Origin: Pedobacter yonginensis
GTDB lineage: Bacteria; Bacteroidota; Bacteroidia; Sphingobacteriales; Sphingobacteriaceae
Direction: 5' to 3'
Assembly (NCBI RefSeq): GCF_003173595.1
Contig: NZ_QGNZ01000001.1
Location: forward strand, 124,001 to 188,000
DNA: 64,000 bases
Shown: piece after piece, positions 8,866 through 18,292 of the stretch
How positions within the stretch are numbered: position 1 is the stretch's first letter
Layout: each line of letters begins with the position of its first letter
Position numbers and translations under genes: made by a program
The notes under the pieces: generated by a model
What the model was told of the DNA's origin: nothing
What the model saw: the letters and a program-made list of their open reading frames with translations, nothing else
The model's database searches: none

Positions 8866-8906
8866 AAAAAAAAACAAAAAAAAACCGATGCTTTAGGGCA
8901 TCGGTT
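8866..8906 (-). terminator. Intrinsic terminator of the grpE-dnaJ operon
   Basis: The stem AACCGATGC/GCATCGGTT (8883-8891 with 8898-8906, 6-base loop) is followed on the minus strand by a run of T interrupted once. It lies 18 bases after the dnaJ stop. Confidence 0.88.
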
Positions 8907-8923
8907 GATATATCTAATGAATT

Positions 8924-10087
8924 TTACTCAAAATATTCTTTCATTCTTTCGAAGAAGCTTTTATCGTTTTTACCAGGTTGGGGCTTAAAGTTAGGTGATT
9001 CACGTAGTTTCTCTAAGGCATCTCGCTCATCGCTACTCAATGCTTTTGGTGTCCAGATATTGATGTGGATAATTTCATCACCCCTGTGATAAGAATTCAC
9101 TTCCGGTAAACCTTTTCCTTTAAGGCGCAATAATTTACCGCTTTGTGTACCTGGATCGATTTTGATTTTTGCTTTACCATCAATTGTTGGTACTTCGATG
9201 CTCATGCCTAAGGCTGCATCAACAAAGCTTAGGTGTAAATCATAAACAATATTATTGCCTTCGCGTTTTAACGTTTCGTGTGGGGTTTCTTCAATCAGGA
9301 TAATCAAGTCTCCCGGAACGCCACCATTTGGTGCAGCATTTCCTTTTCCACTCATGCTGAGTTGCATGCCTTCGCTAACACCTGCTGGAATGTTGATTGT
9401 AATGGTTTCTTCGCCACGTACAACACCATCACCATGACAAACATTACATTTTGAGGTAATTTGTTGGCCGCTTCCGTTACAAGTAGGGCAGGTAGAAGCG
9501 GTTTGCATTTGGCCCAATATGGTATTGGTTACCCTACGAACCTGACCGCTACCACCGCATGTACCACAGGTACTTACAGATGATTTATCTTTTGCGCCAG
9601 AGCCATCGCAAGTTTTACAAACCACAAGTTTGTTTACTTTGATTTTTTTCTCTGCACCATGTGCAATCTCTTCGAGCGTTAATTTAACTTTAATGCGCAG
9701 GTTAGAACCTTTTGCGACACGGCGACCGCCACGTTGTTGGCCTCCGCCACCTCCTCCAAAAAAGCTTTCGAATGGGTTATGTCCGCCAAAAATATCTCCA
9801 AAATTACTGAAGATATCATCCATATTCATGTTGCCACCGCCATAGCCTCCGGATGCACTGCTTCCGACACCAGCATGGCCAAATTGATCGTAACGTTGTT
9901 TTTTTTCTGGGTTACTCAAAACCTCGTAGGCTTCTGCCGCTTCCTTAAAATTATCTTCAGCGGTTTTATCACCTGGATTTTTATCAGGATGATATTTGAT
10001 GGCCATCTTACGATAAGCTTTTTTTATTTCATCGGCTGATGTGCTCCTTGTGACGCCTAGTACGTCGTAATAATCTCTTTTACTCAT
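8924..10087 (-). CDS. dnaJ: Chaperone protein DnaJ
   Basis: Hsp40 co-chaperone that delivers clients to DnaK and stimulates its ATPase. The 387-residue protein is a full type I DnaJ: J domain (1-70, Y-H-P-D-K), a Gly-rich linker (about 75-125), four C-x-x-C-x-G-x-G zinc-binding repeats (about 160-230) and the C-terminal client-binding domain with dimerisation tail. It follows grpE at 89 bases; the gap holds AT-rich short repeats (ATTC-type) but no separate promoter I can support. dnaK is not in the window. Confidence 0.97.
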   Translation of the reverse strand: MSKRDYYDVLGVTRSTSADEIKKAYRKMAIKYHPDKNPGDKTAEDNFKEAAEAYEVLSNPEKKQRYDQFGHAGVGSSASGGYGGGNMNMDDIFSNFGDIFGGHNPFESFFGGGGGGQQRGGRRVAKGSNLRIKVKLTLEEIAHGAEKKIKVNKLVVCKTCDGSGAKDKSSVSTCGTCGGSGQVRRVTNTILGQMQTASTCPTCNGSGQQITSKCNVCHGDGVVRGEETITINIPAGVSEGMQLSMSGKGNAAPNGGVPGDLIILIEETPHETLKREGNNIVYDLHLSFVDAALGMSIEVPTIDGKAKIKIDPGTQSGKLLRLKGKGLPEVNSYHRGDEIIHINIWTPKALSSDERDALEKLRESPNFKPQPGKNDKSFFERMKEYFE

Positions 10088-10176
10088 GTTTATTTAAAAT
10101 GATTGAATTTTGAATAATGGAACGATTGAATTTTATATTCGCTCATTCGGGCATTCGTTCATTCAATAATTAATTC

Positions 10177-10764
10177 TTATGCTCCAACTACCACTTTAGC
10201 GAAACGAATTACATTATCATTTAATGTATATCCTTTTTCAACTTCGTCAATCACTTTGCCTTTCATATCCTCAGTAGGGGCTGGGATATTGGTGATGGCT
10301 TCATGAAAATCAGTATTAAATTCTTTGCTGATGCTTTCTACGTCTTTTAAGCCTTTTTGAGCCAATGTATTCTTTAACTTGGTGCTTACCAATAGAATAC
10401 CTTCTTTTACGGGTGCAATATCGGTTGCAGTTTCCATGGCTTTAAGGGCACGGTCGAAATCATCTAGCACCGTTAATAACGATACAATAACATCTTTACC
10501 TGCAGTTTGCAACAATTCTACACGTTCTTTTTGCGTGCGACGTTTGTAATTATCAAACTCTGCATATAAACGCAAATATTTATCATTTAGCTGTTGAACT
10601 TCTTCTTTCAATTTATCTTCTACGGACAGTTCTGAAACTTGTTCGGTTTCGTTGTTTGCAGAAGCATCAGTATTTTCTACGTTTTCTGGAGTAGTGTTTT
10701 CTGATGTATTTTCAGTGTCCATTATATTTTCTTCTTTATCGTGATTTTTCTTCTTATTAAACAT
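10177..10764 (-). CDS. grpE: Nucleotide exchange factor GrpE
   Basis: GrpE releases ADP from DnaK. The 195-residue protein has a long acidic, low-complexity N-terminal tail (1-55), a coiled-coil dimerisation helix (about 55-100, with L-R-L-Y-A-E-F-D-N-Y-K-R-R-T) and the C-terminal beta domain with the family pattern V-E-K-G-Y-T-L-N-D-x-V-I-R-F-A-K-V-V-V. It heads the grpE-dnaJ operon. A near-match to a -7 box (AATCTTTG on the minus strand near 10875) is upstream, but the promoter is uncertain. Confidence 0.96.
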   Translation of the reverse strand: MFNKKKNHDKEENIMDTENTSENTTPENVENTDASANNETEQVSELSVEDKLKEEVQQLNDKYLRLYAEFDNYKRRTQKERVELLQTAGKDVIVSLLTVLDDFDRALKAMETATDIAPVKEGILLVSTKLKNTLAQKGLKDVESISKEFNTDFHEAITNIPAPTEDMKGKVIDEVEKGYTLNDNVIRFAKVVVGA

Positions 10765-10956
10765 ATACTAGGCTGAATTTTTTGTCTTAATCTCAACTAT
10801 TTTGCCATAAAGCCAAATCAGCCAAGCTGGCAGATTTATTTGGGTTTATCTGAACAGTTTGGCTGATTGACTGACAAAGATTTGAAAATTATACATTTAC
10901 GATTCGTGTTTGGCAATGTTTGAATCGTAGATTTTTAAAGGAATCTTTTATGTTTG

Positions 10957-11640
10957 TTAAACAATTTGTGCATCTTCATGAACCACTCCACTTTCGCATT
11001 TAATGATGCGGGAAGGAAATTTTCGAATGATTTGATAATCGTGGGTAGCCATTAAAACTGCGGTTCCGGCTTGGCTAATTTGCTTTAAAAGCGTTACAAT
11101 TTCTTCAGAAGTTTCTGGGTCTAAATTACCAGTTGGCTCATCTGCAAGAATAATCTCCGGATCGTTTAGGAGGGCTCTAGCTATAACAATGCGTTGCTGC
11201 TCTCCGCCAGAAATTTCATGTGGCATTTTTTTGATTTTTGAGCGCAACCCTACTTTATCCAACACATCTTTTATGCGTTCGTTAATCAGTTTTTCGTCTT
11301 TCCAACCGGTAGCCTTTAAAACAAACTCCAAGTTTTTTTCAATAGTTCTATCCGTTAATAATTGAAAATCTTGAAATACAACCCCTAGTTTTCTTCTTAA
11401 AAACGGAACTTGACTTTCTTTTAAATTTTTCAAATCGAAACCGGCAATGTTACCTTCACCATTCCCAATATGTAAATCGCCGTATAATATTTTCAACAAG
11501 CTACTTTTGCCCGATCCTGTTTGCCCAATTAAGAAAACAAATTCATTTTTTTCTATATGCAAATTTACATTTGAGAGCACTAAGTGTTTTTGTTGAAAAA
11601 CATCAACATTGTTTAAATGAATTACTGCGTTTCCTGCCAT
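10957..11640 (-). CDS. ftsE: Cell-division ABC-type ATPase FtsE
   Basis: FtsE pairs with the membrane protein FtsX to control septal peptidoglycan hydrolysis. The 227-residue ATPase has Walker A G-Q-T-G-S-G-K-S-S (39-47), the Q-loop V-F-Q-D-F (about 90), ABC signature I-S-G-G-E-Q-Q-R (about 144-151) and Walker B I-I-L-A-D-E-P followed by T-G-N-L-D-P. Similarity to LolD-type ATPases exists, but the short form and the Bacteroidota context favour FtsE. No ftsX lies next to it; a small conserved-looking gene ends 1 base upstream. Confidence 0.85.
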   Translation of the reverse strand: MAGNAVIHLNNVDVFQQKHLVLSNVNLHIEKNEFVFLIGQTGSGKSSLLKILYGDLHIGNGEGNIAGFDLKNLKESQVPFLRRKLGVVFQDFQLLTDRTIEKNLEFVLKATGWKDEKLINERIKDVLDKVGLRSKIKKMPHEISGGEQQRIVIARALLNDPEIILADEPTGNLDPETSEEIVTLLKQISQAGTAVLMATHDYQIIRKFPSRIIKCESGVVHEDAQIV

Positions 11641-11641
11641 G

Positions 11642-11845
11642 TTATATTTCTAATTTTGCAATCTGCCCGAAAGGCAAATTCTTCACCATTTCCATAATGT
11701 ATTCGAGTTGATCACCAAGACCTAGTTTATCCAAAGATTTATCTGGCCTATCTACCCTAAAATAAGCAAGTAGCGTAAACTTTTCATCGCGAAGCTGAAC
11801 GTAATCTGGAATTTTGGCTATGCCTTTTACTTTGATGATATACAT
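11642..11845 (-). CDS. Small protein of unknown function upstream of ftsE
   Basis: A 67-residue frame read from the ATG at 11845; an earlier in-frame ATG at 11863 would add six residues. It ends one base before ftsE begins, so translational coupling is likely. The sequence has beta-strand-like starts (MYIIKVKGIAKIPDYVQLRD) and a charged helical end, without signal peptide or membrane helix. I recognise no family. Its tight link to ftsE is the only functional hint. Confidence 0.65.
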   Translation of the reverse strand: MYIIKVKGIAKIPDYVQLRDEKFTLLAYFRVDRPDKSLDKLGLGDQLEYIMEMVKNLPFGQIAKLEI

Positions 11846-11897
11846 TGACTCCAAAAATAGCATTTACAAACGATAAGAGAAAGCAAGAAAAGCCTTT

Positions 11898-14483
11898 TTA
11901 TCTGATTAACATAATCCAGCCTGTGTAGGGTTTAGAATCTGAATTGAAATAGATGCTATAAAAGTAGGAACCACTTGGTAAATCTTTCCCATTCGATTTT
12001 CCATCCCAAGGTTTAAATTTTCCTGTGCTTTGGTAAACCAATTGGCCGTAACGATTAATGACCTTGATTTTTGGACTGCTAAATGCTTCGGCTATAGGAA
12101 TGTTCCAACTATCATTTATTGCATCGCCATTTGGAGAGAACGATGTTGGGATTTTGATTTCAGTAAATACCTTAATGAATACATCATCTACACTGCTTAT
12201 GCATCCTCTGTTTGAGCGTGCGTGGAGCGTATAGGTTATGTCTTTTGGTGGGTTTGCCACTGGGTTTAGCTTATTCGGGTCATCCAGATAGTCTGAAGGT
12301 GTCCAAAAATAGCTTACATCATCGCCAGTTACCTTGCCTTTAAGGGTTGTACTTTGTTCGTTTAGTATGGTTTGATCTTCTCCTGCATCAGCCGTTGCAT
12401 TTCTGATTACGTTAACGGTTACCTGCGCGGTTTCAGAACAGGTTGCACTTGAAATGGTAACGGTGTAGGTGGTGGTTTCGTCTGGTGATGCGGTGGTTTT
12501 TGGACTGCTAGGGTCAGACAATCCTTTACTAGGTGCCCATGAATACGTTGTTCCGCCTGATGCTTCTAAATTGATGCTACTGCCTAGGCAGATGCTTGTG
12601 GTTGAAATATTTGTGCTAGGCACTACTTTTTCATCTACATTAACGGTTAACTGAGCGGTTTCAGAACATGTTCCGTTGGAAATGCTAACGGTGTAAGTTG
12701 TGGTTTTGTCTGGCGAAGCGGTGGTTTTCGCACTGCTGGGATCAGACAATCCTGTTATTGGGAACCATGAATATGTTGTTCCGCCGGATGCTTCTAAGTT
12801 TACGCTACTTCCTTTGCAAATGCTTATAGATGAAATATTTGTGCTTGGCTGTATCTTATCAACCACGTTAACGGTTACCTGAGCGGTTTCAGAACATGTT
12901 CCGTTTGAAATGTTAACGGTGTAGGTGGTGGTTTCGTCTGGTGAAGCTGTGGTATTTGCATTGCTTGGATCAGACAATCCTGTACTGGGTGACCATAAAT
13001 AAGTTGTTCCGCCCGATGCTTCTAAGTTTACACTGCTGCCTTTGCAAATGCTTGTAGATGAAATATTGGTGCTTGGCTGTACCTTATCGACCACTTTAAT
13101 TGTCACCTGCGCGGTTTTGGAACAGGTTCCGTTTGAAATGGTTACGGTATAGGTGGTGGTTTCGTCTGGTGATGCTGTGGTTTTTGCACTGCTCGGATCA
13201 GACAATCCTTTACTAGGTGCCCATGAATAGGATGTTCCGCCCGATGCTTCTAAATTTACGCTACTGCCTTGGCAAATTGTTGTGGATGAAATATTTGTGC
13301 CCACCTTCATAACCTGAACATTTACGCTTGATGACGATGAACATCCGTTTGCGCCAGTGGCAGTAACGGTATAATCGCCAGACATATCCACAGTAGCATT
13401 TCTTATGATTGGATTCTTTTCTATTGAAGTAAAATTGTTGGGCCCTGTCCAGATAAATGTATTTCCTTCGCTCACATCAAGTTTAATCTCAGTGTCAAGG
13501 CACACGGGGCTATTGCTGCTTGCTATTGGTTTTGGAGACGGCATAACCGTAATGGTTAAGGGGTCAGAAACAATGCGGCAATTTGCGGAAGCCATGTTCC
13601 CCTGTTCTGCCGCAACTAAATGATACATATAGGTTCCTTCTACTGCATTTACAAATTTTACTATAGTTTTGGTATTTGTTTCACCTGGTAAATCAGCCCA
13701 ATCATTCCCATTTTTAATTTGCCATTGATATACAGGATTGGTATAGCCTGCTGTTACATTTACATTCAAATCTATTTCGGCAGTTGCATGTTCGCAAAGC
13801 TTAATATTCTGCATGTTATTACTAGTTAATGGTGTTAACGTTGGCCCGCAAGGTCTGAAACTAATATCATCTAGTGCCATATCATTTCCAACACCACCAA
13901 AGTTTTCATTGGTTAACTTGATTTTTATGGTGCTCATATTAGCAGGGATTGTAAAAAGCATACCGCACTTAACCCAAGTCGGTTCGGTTGCTTTCGTAAT
14001 CTCCTCACTAACAGATTCCTTAATTATTTGGCCATCTTTATCTTCAATCGTAAATCTTAACTTAGGGTTCGTTCCATTGACTTTAAGAAGATTTAGTACG
14101 TAAGCAGAAAATTCATAGGTTGTTTTAGGACATAAATTATCTACATTGGCTTGATAAAATATATCGCCTTTTCCTCTAGGACAAACAATCATAATATAGC
14201 CATCTTTATCTTTACCATGATCGGTCACATCTTGCCACCAATAATTGTTGAAAAGGTTGTGAGGATTTTTAGCGATCATATACTGGCCGTCATCAGTTAT
14301 TTTGGTTACATACTTATACGATGTGTTGGGAATTTCAGGACCAAACTCTTTAGTGTCGCTTCCAAAATCTGTTCCAGCACCAACAATCGGATCGCCAAGC
14401 GTTCCATTACATACTTGAGCCAACGTGAGCTGCTTAAACGAAATGAAAAATATTAAAAGAGTAAATCGAATTATAGAACGCAT
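11898..14483 (-). CDS. Secreted multidomain protein with four Ig-like modules and gliding/T9SS C-terminal domain
   Basis: I start at the ATG at 14483, which puts the signal peptide (1-23, ending L-A-Q) at the N-terminus; 861 residues. Order: an N-terminal V-C-x-G-T-L-G-D-P domain with a lectin/MAM-like A-L-D-D-I-S-F-R-P-C-G-P end (to about 215), an Ig/PKD-like region, four 76-residue modules starting N-I-S-S-T-x-I-C-x-G-S-S and ending E-T-A-Q-V-T-V-N, a linker domain, then the gliding-motility-associated C-terminal domain (S-F-S-P-N-G-D-x-I-N-D, R-Y-G-Q-L-V-Y, W-D-G-K). That last domain is a known type IX secretion sorting signal, so export to the cell surface is expected. First of three adjacent paralogues. 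Confidence 0.85.
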   Translation of the reverse strand: MRSIIRFTLLIFFISFKQLTLAQVCNGTLGDPIVGAGTDFGSDTKEFGPEIPNTSYKYVTKITDDGQYMIAKNPHNLFNNYWWQDVTDHGKDKDGYIMIVCPRGKGDIFYQANVDNLCPKTTYEFSAYVLNLLKVNGTNPKLRFTIEDKDGQIIKESVSEEITKATEPTWVKCGMLFTIPANMSTIKIKLTNENFGGVGNDMALDDISFRPCGPTLTPLTSNNMQNIKLCEHATAEIDLNVNVTAGYTNPVYQWQIKNGNDWADLPGETNTKTIVKFVNAVEGTYMYHLVAAEQGNMASANCRIVSDPLTITVMPSPKPIASSNSPVCLDTEIKLDVSEGNTFIWTGPNNFTSIEKNPIIRNATVDMSGDYTVTATGANGCSSSSSVNVQVMKVGTNISSTTICQGSSVNLEASGGTSYSWAPSKGLSDPSSAKTTASPDETTTYTVTISNGTCSKTAQVTIKVVDKVQPSTNISSTSICKGSSVNLEASGGTTYLWSPSTGLSDPSNANTTASPDETTTYTVNISNGTCSETAQVTVNVVDKIQPSTNISSISICKGSSVNLEASGGTTYSWFPITGLSDPSSAKTTASPDKTTTYTVSISNGTCSETAQLTVNVDEKVVPSTNISTTSICLGSSINLEASGGTTYSWAPSKGLSDPSSPKTTASPDETTTYTVTISSATCSETAQVTVNVIRNATADAGEDQTILNEQSTTLKGKVTGDDVSYFWTPSDYLDDPNKLNPVANPPKDITYTLHARSNRGCISSVDDVFIKVFTEIKIPTSFSPNGDAINDSWNIPIAEAFSSPKIKVINRYGQLVYQSTGKFKPWDGKSNGKDLPSGSYFYSIYFNSDSKPYTGWIMLIR

Positions 14484-14625
14484 TTTCCCAAAAAAAGCCA
14501 AGTAAAAAAAAAAATATAAAAAATAAGCTTACCCGAAAGATGAGCTAGCTTTCATCTTTTAAAAAGTGGGTAATCTAGAATTTTGGGGATAATTGTGATT
14601 GATAGGGCGACAAAGATAAAATTCT

Positions 14626-17600
14626 CTATCTGATTAACATAATCCAACCAGTGTAAGGCTTAGAACCTGCACTAAAATAGACACTATATAAGTATAAGCC
14701 ACTTGGCAAGTCTTTTCCATCGGATTTCCCATCCCAGGGTTTAAATTTTCCTGTGCTTTGATAAACTAGCTGGCCGTAACGGTTAATGATTTTCACTTTG
14801 GGATTGGTGAATGCGTCTGAAACAGGTATATCCCAGGTATCATTGATTGCATCTCCATTTGGAGAGAACGATTTTGGGATTTTGATTTCAGTAAATACCT
14901 TGATGAACACATCATCTACACTGCTTATGCATCCGCTGTTTGAGCGTGCGTGGAGCGTATAGGTTATATCTTTTGGTGGGTTTGCTTCTGGGTTTAGCTT
15001 ATTCGGGTCATCCAGGTAGTCTGATGGTGTCCAGTAATAGGCTACATCATTGCCAGCTACCTTGCCTTTAAGGGTTGTGCTTTGCCCATTTAGTATGATT
15101 TGATCTTCTCCAGCATCAGCCGTTGCATTTTTGTTTACGTTAACGGTTACCTGCGCCGTTTCAGAGCAAATTCCGTTAGAAATGGTTACGGTGTAAGTTG
15201 TGGTTTCATCTGGCGAAGCGGTGGTTTTTGCACTGCTTGGGTCAGACAAGCCATCGGTTGGCATCCATGAATAGGTGGTTCCGCCCGATGCTTCTAGGAT
15301 TACGCTATTACCTTGGCAAACGGTTACGGATGAAATGTTGGTGCTTGGCTGCACCTTGTCCACAACGTTAACAGTTACTTGCGCAGTTTCAAAGCAACTT
15401 CCGTTAGAAATGGTAATGGTGTAAGTGGTGGTTTTATCTGGCGAAGCGGTGGTTTTTGCACTGCTCGGGTCAGACAAGCCATCGATTGGAAGCCAGGAAT
15501 AGGTAGTTCCGCCTGATGCTTCTAGGCTTACGCTACTTCCTTTGCAAATGGTTGTCGTTGAGATATTTGTACTCGGGACTACCTTATCATCTACATTAAG
15601 GGTTACCTGTGCGGTTTCAGAACAAATTCCGTTAGAAATGGTAACGGTGTAAGTGGTGGTTTCGTTGGGCGAAGCAGTGGTTTTTGCACTGCTCGGGTCA
15701 GACAAGCCATCGGTTGGTAGCCATGAATAGGTGGTTCCGCCCGATGCTTCTAGGCTTACGCTACTTCCTTTGCAAATGGTTGTGGATGAAATGTTGGTAC
15801 TTGGCTGCACTTTGTCCACAACGTTAACGGTTACCTGAGCAGTTTCAGAACAGCTTCCGTTAGAAATGGTTACGGTGTAGGTGGTGGTTTTATCTGGTGA
15901 AGCGGTGGTTTTTGCACTGTTTGGGTCAGACAAGCCATCGGTTGGAAGCCATGCATAAGTTGTTCCCCCAGACGCTTCTAAATTTACGCCGCTGCCTTTG
16001 CAAATGGTTGTGGATGAAATGTTGGTGCTTGGCTGCACTTTGTCCACAACGTTAACGGTTACCTGAGCAGTTTCAGAACAAATTCCGTTAGAAATGGTAA
16101 CGATGTAAGTGGTGGTTTGATCTGGAGAAGCGGTGGTATTTGCACTGTTCGGGTCAGATAAGCCATCGTTTGGTAGCCATGAATAGGTGGTTCCGCCCGA
16201 TGCTTCTAGGCTTACGCTACTTCCTTTGCAAATGGTTGTGGATGAAATGTTGGTGCTTGGCTGCACTTTGTCCACAACGTTAACGGTTACCTGAGCAGTT
16301 TCAGAACAGCTTCCGTTAGAAATGGTTACGGTGTAGGTGGTGGTTTTATCTGGTGAAGCGGTGGTTTTTGCACTGTTTGGGTCAGACAAGCCATCGGTTG
16401 GAAGCCATGCATAAGTTGTTCCCCCAGACGCTTCTAAATTTACGCCGCTGCCTTTGCAAATGGTTGTGGATGAAATGTTGGTGCTTGGCTGCACTTTGTC
16501 CACAACGTTAACGGTTACCTGAGCAGTTTCAGAACAAATTCCGTTAGAAATGGTAACGGTGTAAGTGGTGGTTTCGTTGGGCGAAGCGGTGGTATTTGCA
16601 CTGTTTGGGTCAGACAAGCCATCGGTTGGAAGCCATGAATAGGTGGTTCCGCCTGATGCTTCTAGGCTTACGCTACTTCCTTTGCAAATGGTTGTGGATG
16701 AAATGTTGGTGCTTGGCTGCACTTTGTCCACAACGTTAACGGTTACCTGAGCAGTTTCAGCGCAAATTCCGTTTGAAATGGTAACGGTGTAAGTAGTGGT
16801 TTGATCTGGTGAAGCAGTGGTTTTTGCACTGCTTGGGTCAGATAAGCCATCGGTTGGCAGCCATGAATAGGTGGTTCCGCCCGATGCTTCCAAATTTACG
16901 CTACTGCCTTTGCAAATGTTTGTTTGCGAAGCATTGATTTTTGGTTCTATTTTTTTTACTTGAACATTTACAGTTGATGACGATGCGCACCCGTTGGCGT
17001 TAGTGGCAGTTACGGTGTAATCGCCAGACATATCCACAGTAGTATTTCTAATAATCGGATTTTGTTCTGTTGAGGTGAAATTATTAGGACCTGTCCAAGT
17101 AAATGAATTTCCATCGTTCACATTCAACTGTATATCGGTGCCAATGCATACAGGTCCATTACTACTGGCGATTGCCTTTGGAGAAGTCATTACGGTAATG
17201 GTTAAGGGGTCAGAAACTATACGGCAATTGGCGGAAGCTATGTTTCCCTGTTCTGCAACGAGTAAATGATACATATAGGTTCCTTCTACAGCATTTACAA
17301 ATTTTATTGTGGTTTTTGTATTGGTTTCGCCTGGTAAGTCAATCCAATCATTCCCGTTTTTAATTTGCCATTGATATACAGGATTAGTATAACCCGCTGT
17401 CACATTTACATTCAAATCTATTTCAGCAGTTTCATGTTCGCAAAGCTTGGCATTCAGGGTGGTATTAGCAATTAATGGTGTTAATGTTGGCCCGCAAGGT
17501 CTAAATGTAATGTCATCGAGGGCTAAATCATTTCCCAATCCTCCCGGATTTTCATTTGTCATTGTTAGCGTAATAGTGCCTACATCAGGAGGGGTGATAA

Positions 17601-18129
17601 AACTGGTTCCGTATTTTACCCATTTGGCAGCACTTTCTTCTGGGATATTTTCAGTCTTAACGTCTTGTATTATAACTCCATTATTTTTAATGGTGAATCT
17701 CACATTTGGGTCAATTCCATCAAAAGTAAGAAGGTTCAGGATATAGGCTGAGAATTCATAGGTTACATTTGGACATAAATTATTTACATCAGTTTGATAA
17801 AAAATTCCCTTCTCATAATTTGCATTTACAATCATTACATATCCATCCTCATAATTGGTATGATCCCCAAAGCCTTTCCACCATGCACCTCTAAAAACAT
17901 TTGCATTGGTTTTTGCAATGGTGTATTCACCGTCATTGGGTAAACCGTCTGTGTATTTATAATTCGTATTATTAGGAATTGCATTTCCAATAGGAGCTTC
18001 ACCTCTTCCAAAATCTGTTCCAGCGCCAATAACGGGGTTTCCAAGTGTTCCAGTACACACTTGGGCAAACGTCAATTGTTTTAAAAAAGTAAAAAATATA
18101 AGTAATAGAATTTTAATGAGTAAACGCAT
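14626..18129 (-). CDS. Secreted multidomain protein with eight Ig-like modules and gliding/T9SS C-terminal domain
   Basis: Largest of the three paralogues, 1167 residues from the ATG at 18129 (the longer frame to 18165 would bury the signal peptide). The N-terminal V-C-T-G-T-L-G-N-P domain, Ig-like region and gliding-motility C-terminal domain are shared with both neighbours, but there are eight 76-residue modules here. Modules 2-3 and 4-5 are nearly the same pair (alternating G-S-S-V-S and G-S-G-V-N with S-W-L-P and A-W-L-P), which points to a recent two-module duplication. Each module has two Cys about 49 residues apart, probably a disulfide. Surface adhesin or matrix role is inferred only from architecture. 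Confidence 0.86.
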   Translation of the reverse strand: MRLLIKILLLIFFTFLKQLTFAQVCTGTLGNPVIGAGTDFGRGEAPIGNAIPNNTNYKYTDGLPNDGEYTIAKTNANVFRGAWWKGFGDHTNYEDGYVMIVNANYEKGIFYQTDVNNLCPNVTYEFSAYILNLLTFDGIDPNVRFTIKNNGVIIQDVKTENIPEESAAKWVKYGTSFITPPDVGTITLTMTNENPGGLGNDLALDDITFRPCGPTLTPLIANTTLNAKLCEHETAEIDLNVNVTAGYTNPVYQWQIKNGNDWIDLPGETNTKTTIKFVNAVEGTYMYHLLVAEQGNIASANCRIVSDPLTITVMTSPKAIASSNGPVCIGTDIQLNVNDGNSFTWTGPNNFTSTEQNPIIRNTTVDMSGDYTVTATNANGCASSSTVNVQVKKIEPKINASQTNICKGSSVNLEASGGTTYSWLPTDGLSDPSSAKTTASPDQTTTYTVTISNGICAETAQVTVNVVDKVQPSTNISSTTICKGSSVSLEASGGTTYSWLPTDGLSDPNSANTTASPNETTTYTVTISNGICSETAQVTVNVVDKVQPSTNISSTTICKGSGVNLEASGGTTYAWLPTDGLSDPNSAKTTASPDKTTTYTVTISNGSCSETAQVTVNVVDKVQPSTNISSTTICKGSSVSLEASGGTTYSWLPNDGLSDPNSANTTASPDQTTTYIVTISNGICSETAQVTVNVVDKVQPSTNISSTTICKGSGVNLEASGGTTYAWLPTDGLSDPNSAKTTASPDKTTTYTVTISNGSCSETAQVTVNVVDKVQPSTNISSTTICKGSSVSLEASGGTTYSWLPTDGLSDPSSAKTTASPNETTTYTVTISNGICSETAQVTLNVDDKVVPSTNISTTTICKGSSVSLEASGGTTYSWLPIDGLSDPSSAKTTASPDKTTTYTITISNGSCFETAQVTVNVVDKVQPSTNISSVTVCQGNSVILEASGGTTYSWMPTDGLSDPSSAKTTASPDETTTYTVTISNGICSETAQVTVNVNKNATADAGEDQIILNGQSTTLKGKVAGNDVAYYWTPSDYLDDPNKLNPEANPPKDITYTLHARSNSGCISSVDDVFIKVFTEIKIPKSFSPNGDAINDTWDIPVSDAFTNPKVKIINRYGQLVYQSTGKFKPWDGKSDGKDLPSGLYLYSVYFSAGSKPYTGWIMLIR
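15800..16567. repeat. 456-bp offset direct repeat inside the eight-module gene
   Basis: Bases 15800-16111 recur at 16256-16567 with no difference I can find, an offset of 456 bases, which is exactly two 228-base (76-codon) modules. Flanking sequence on both sides is similar but has scattered changes (for example one mismatch at 15799/16255). Confidence 0.85.
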
Positions 18130-18292
18130 TTCTCCCAAAAAATTTAATAAAAAGCAAAAAAACAATTAATAATAGACCCTAAAAGACGCGGAGCAAAAAA
18201 GGCTCATCATCTTCGAAATGGTTATTTATCTGAAATTTTGGGATGATAATGGCCTATGAATAAGACCATTTAAAAAACGAAGATATTTGTTT

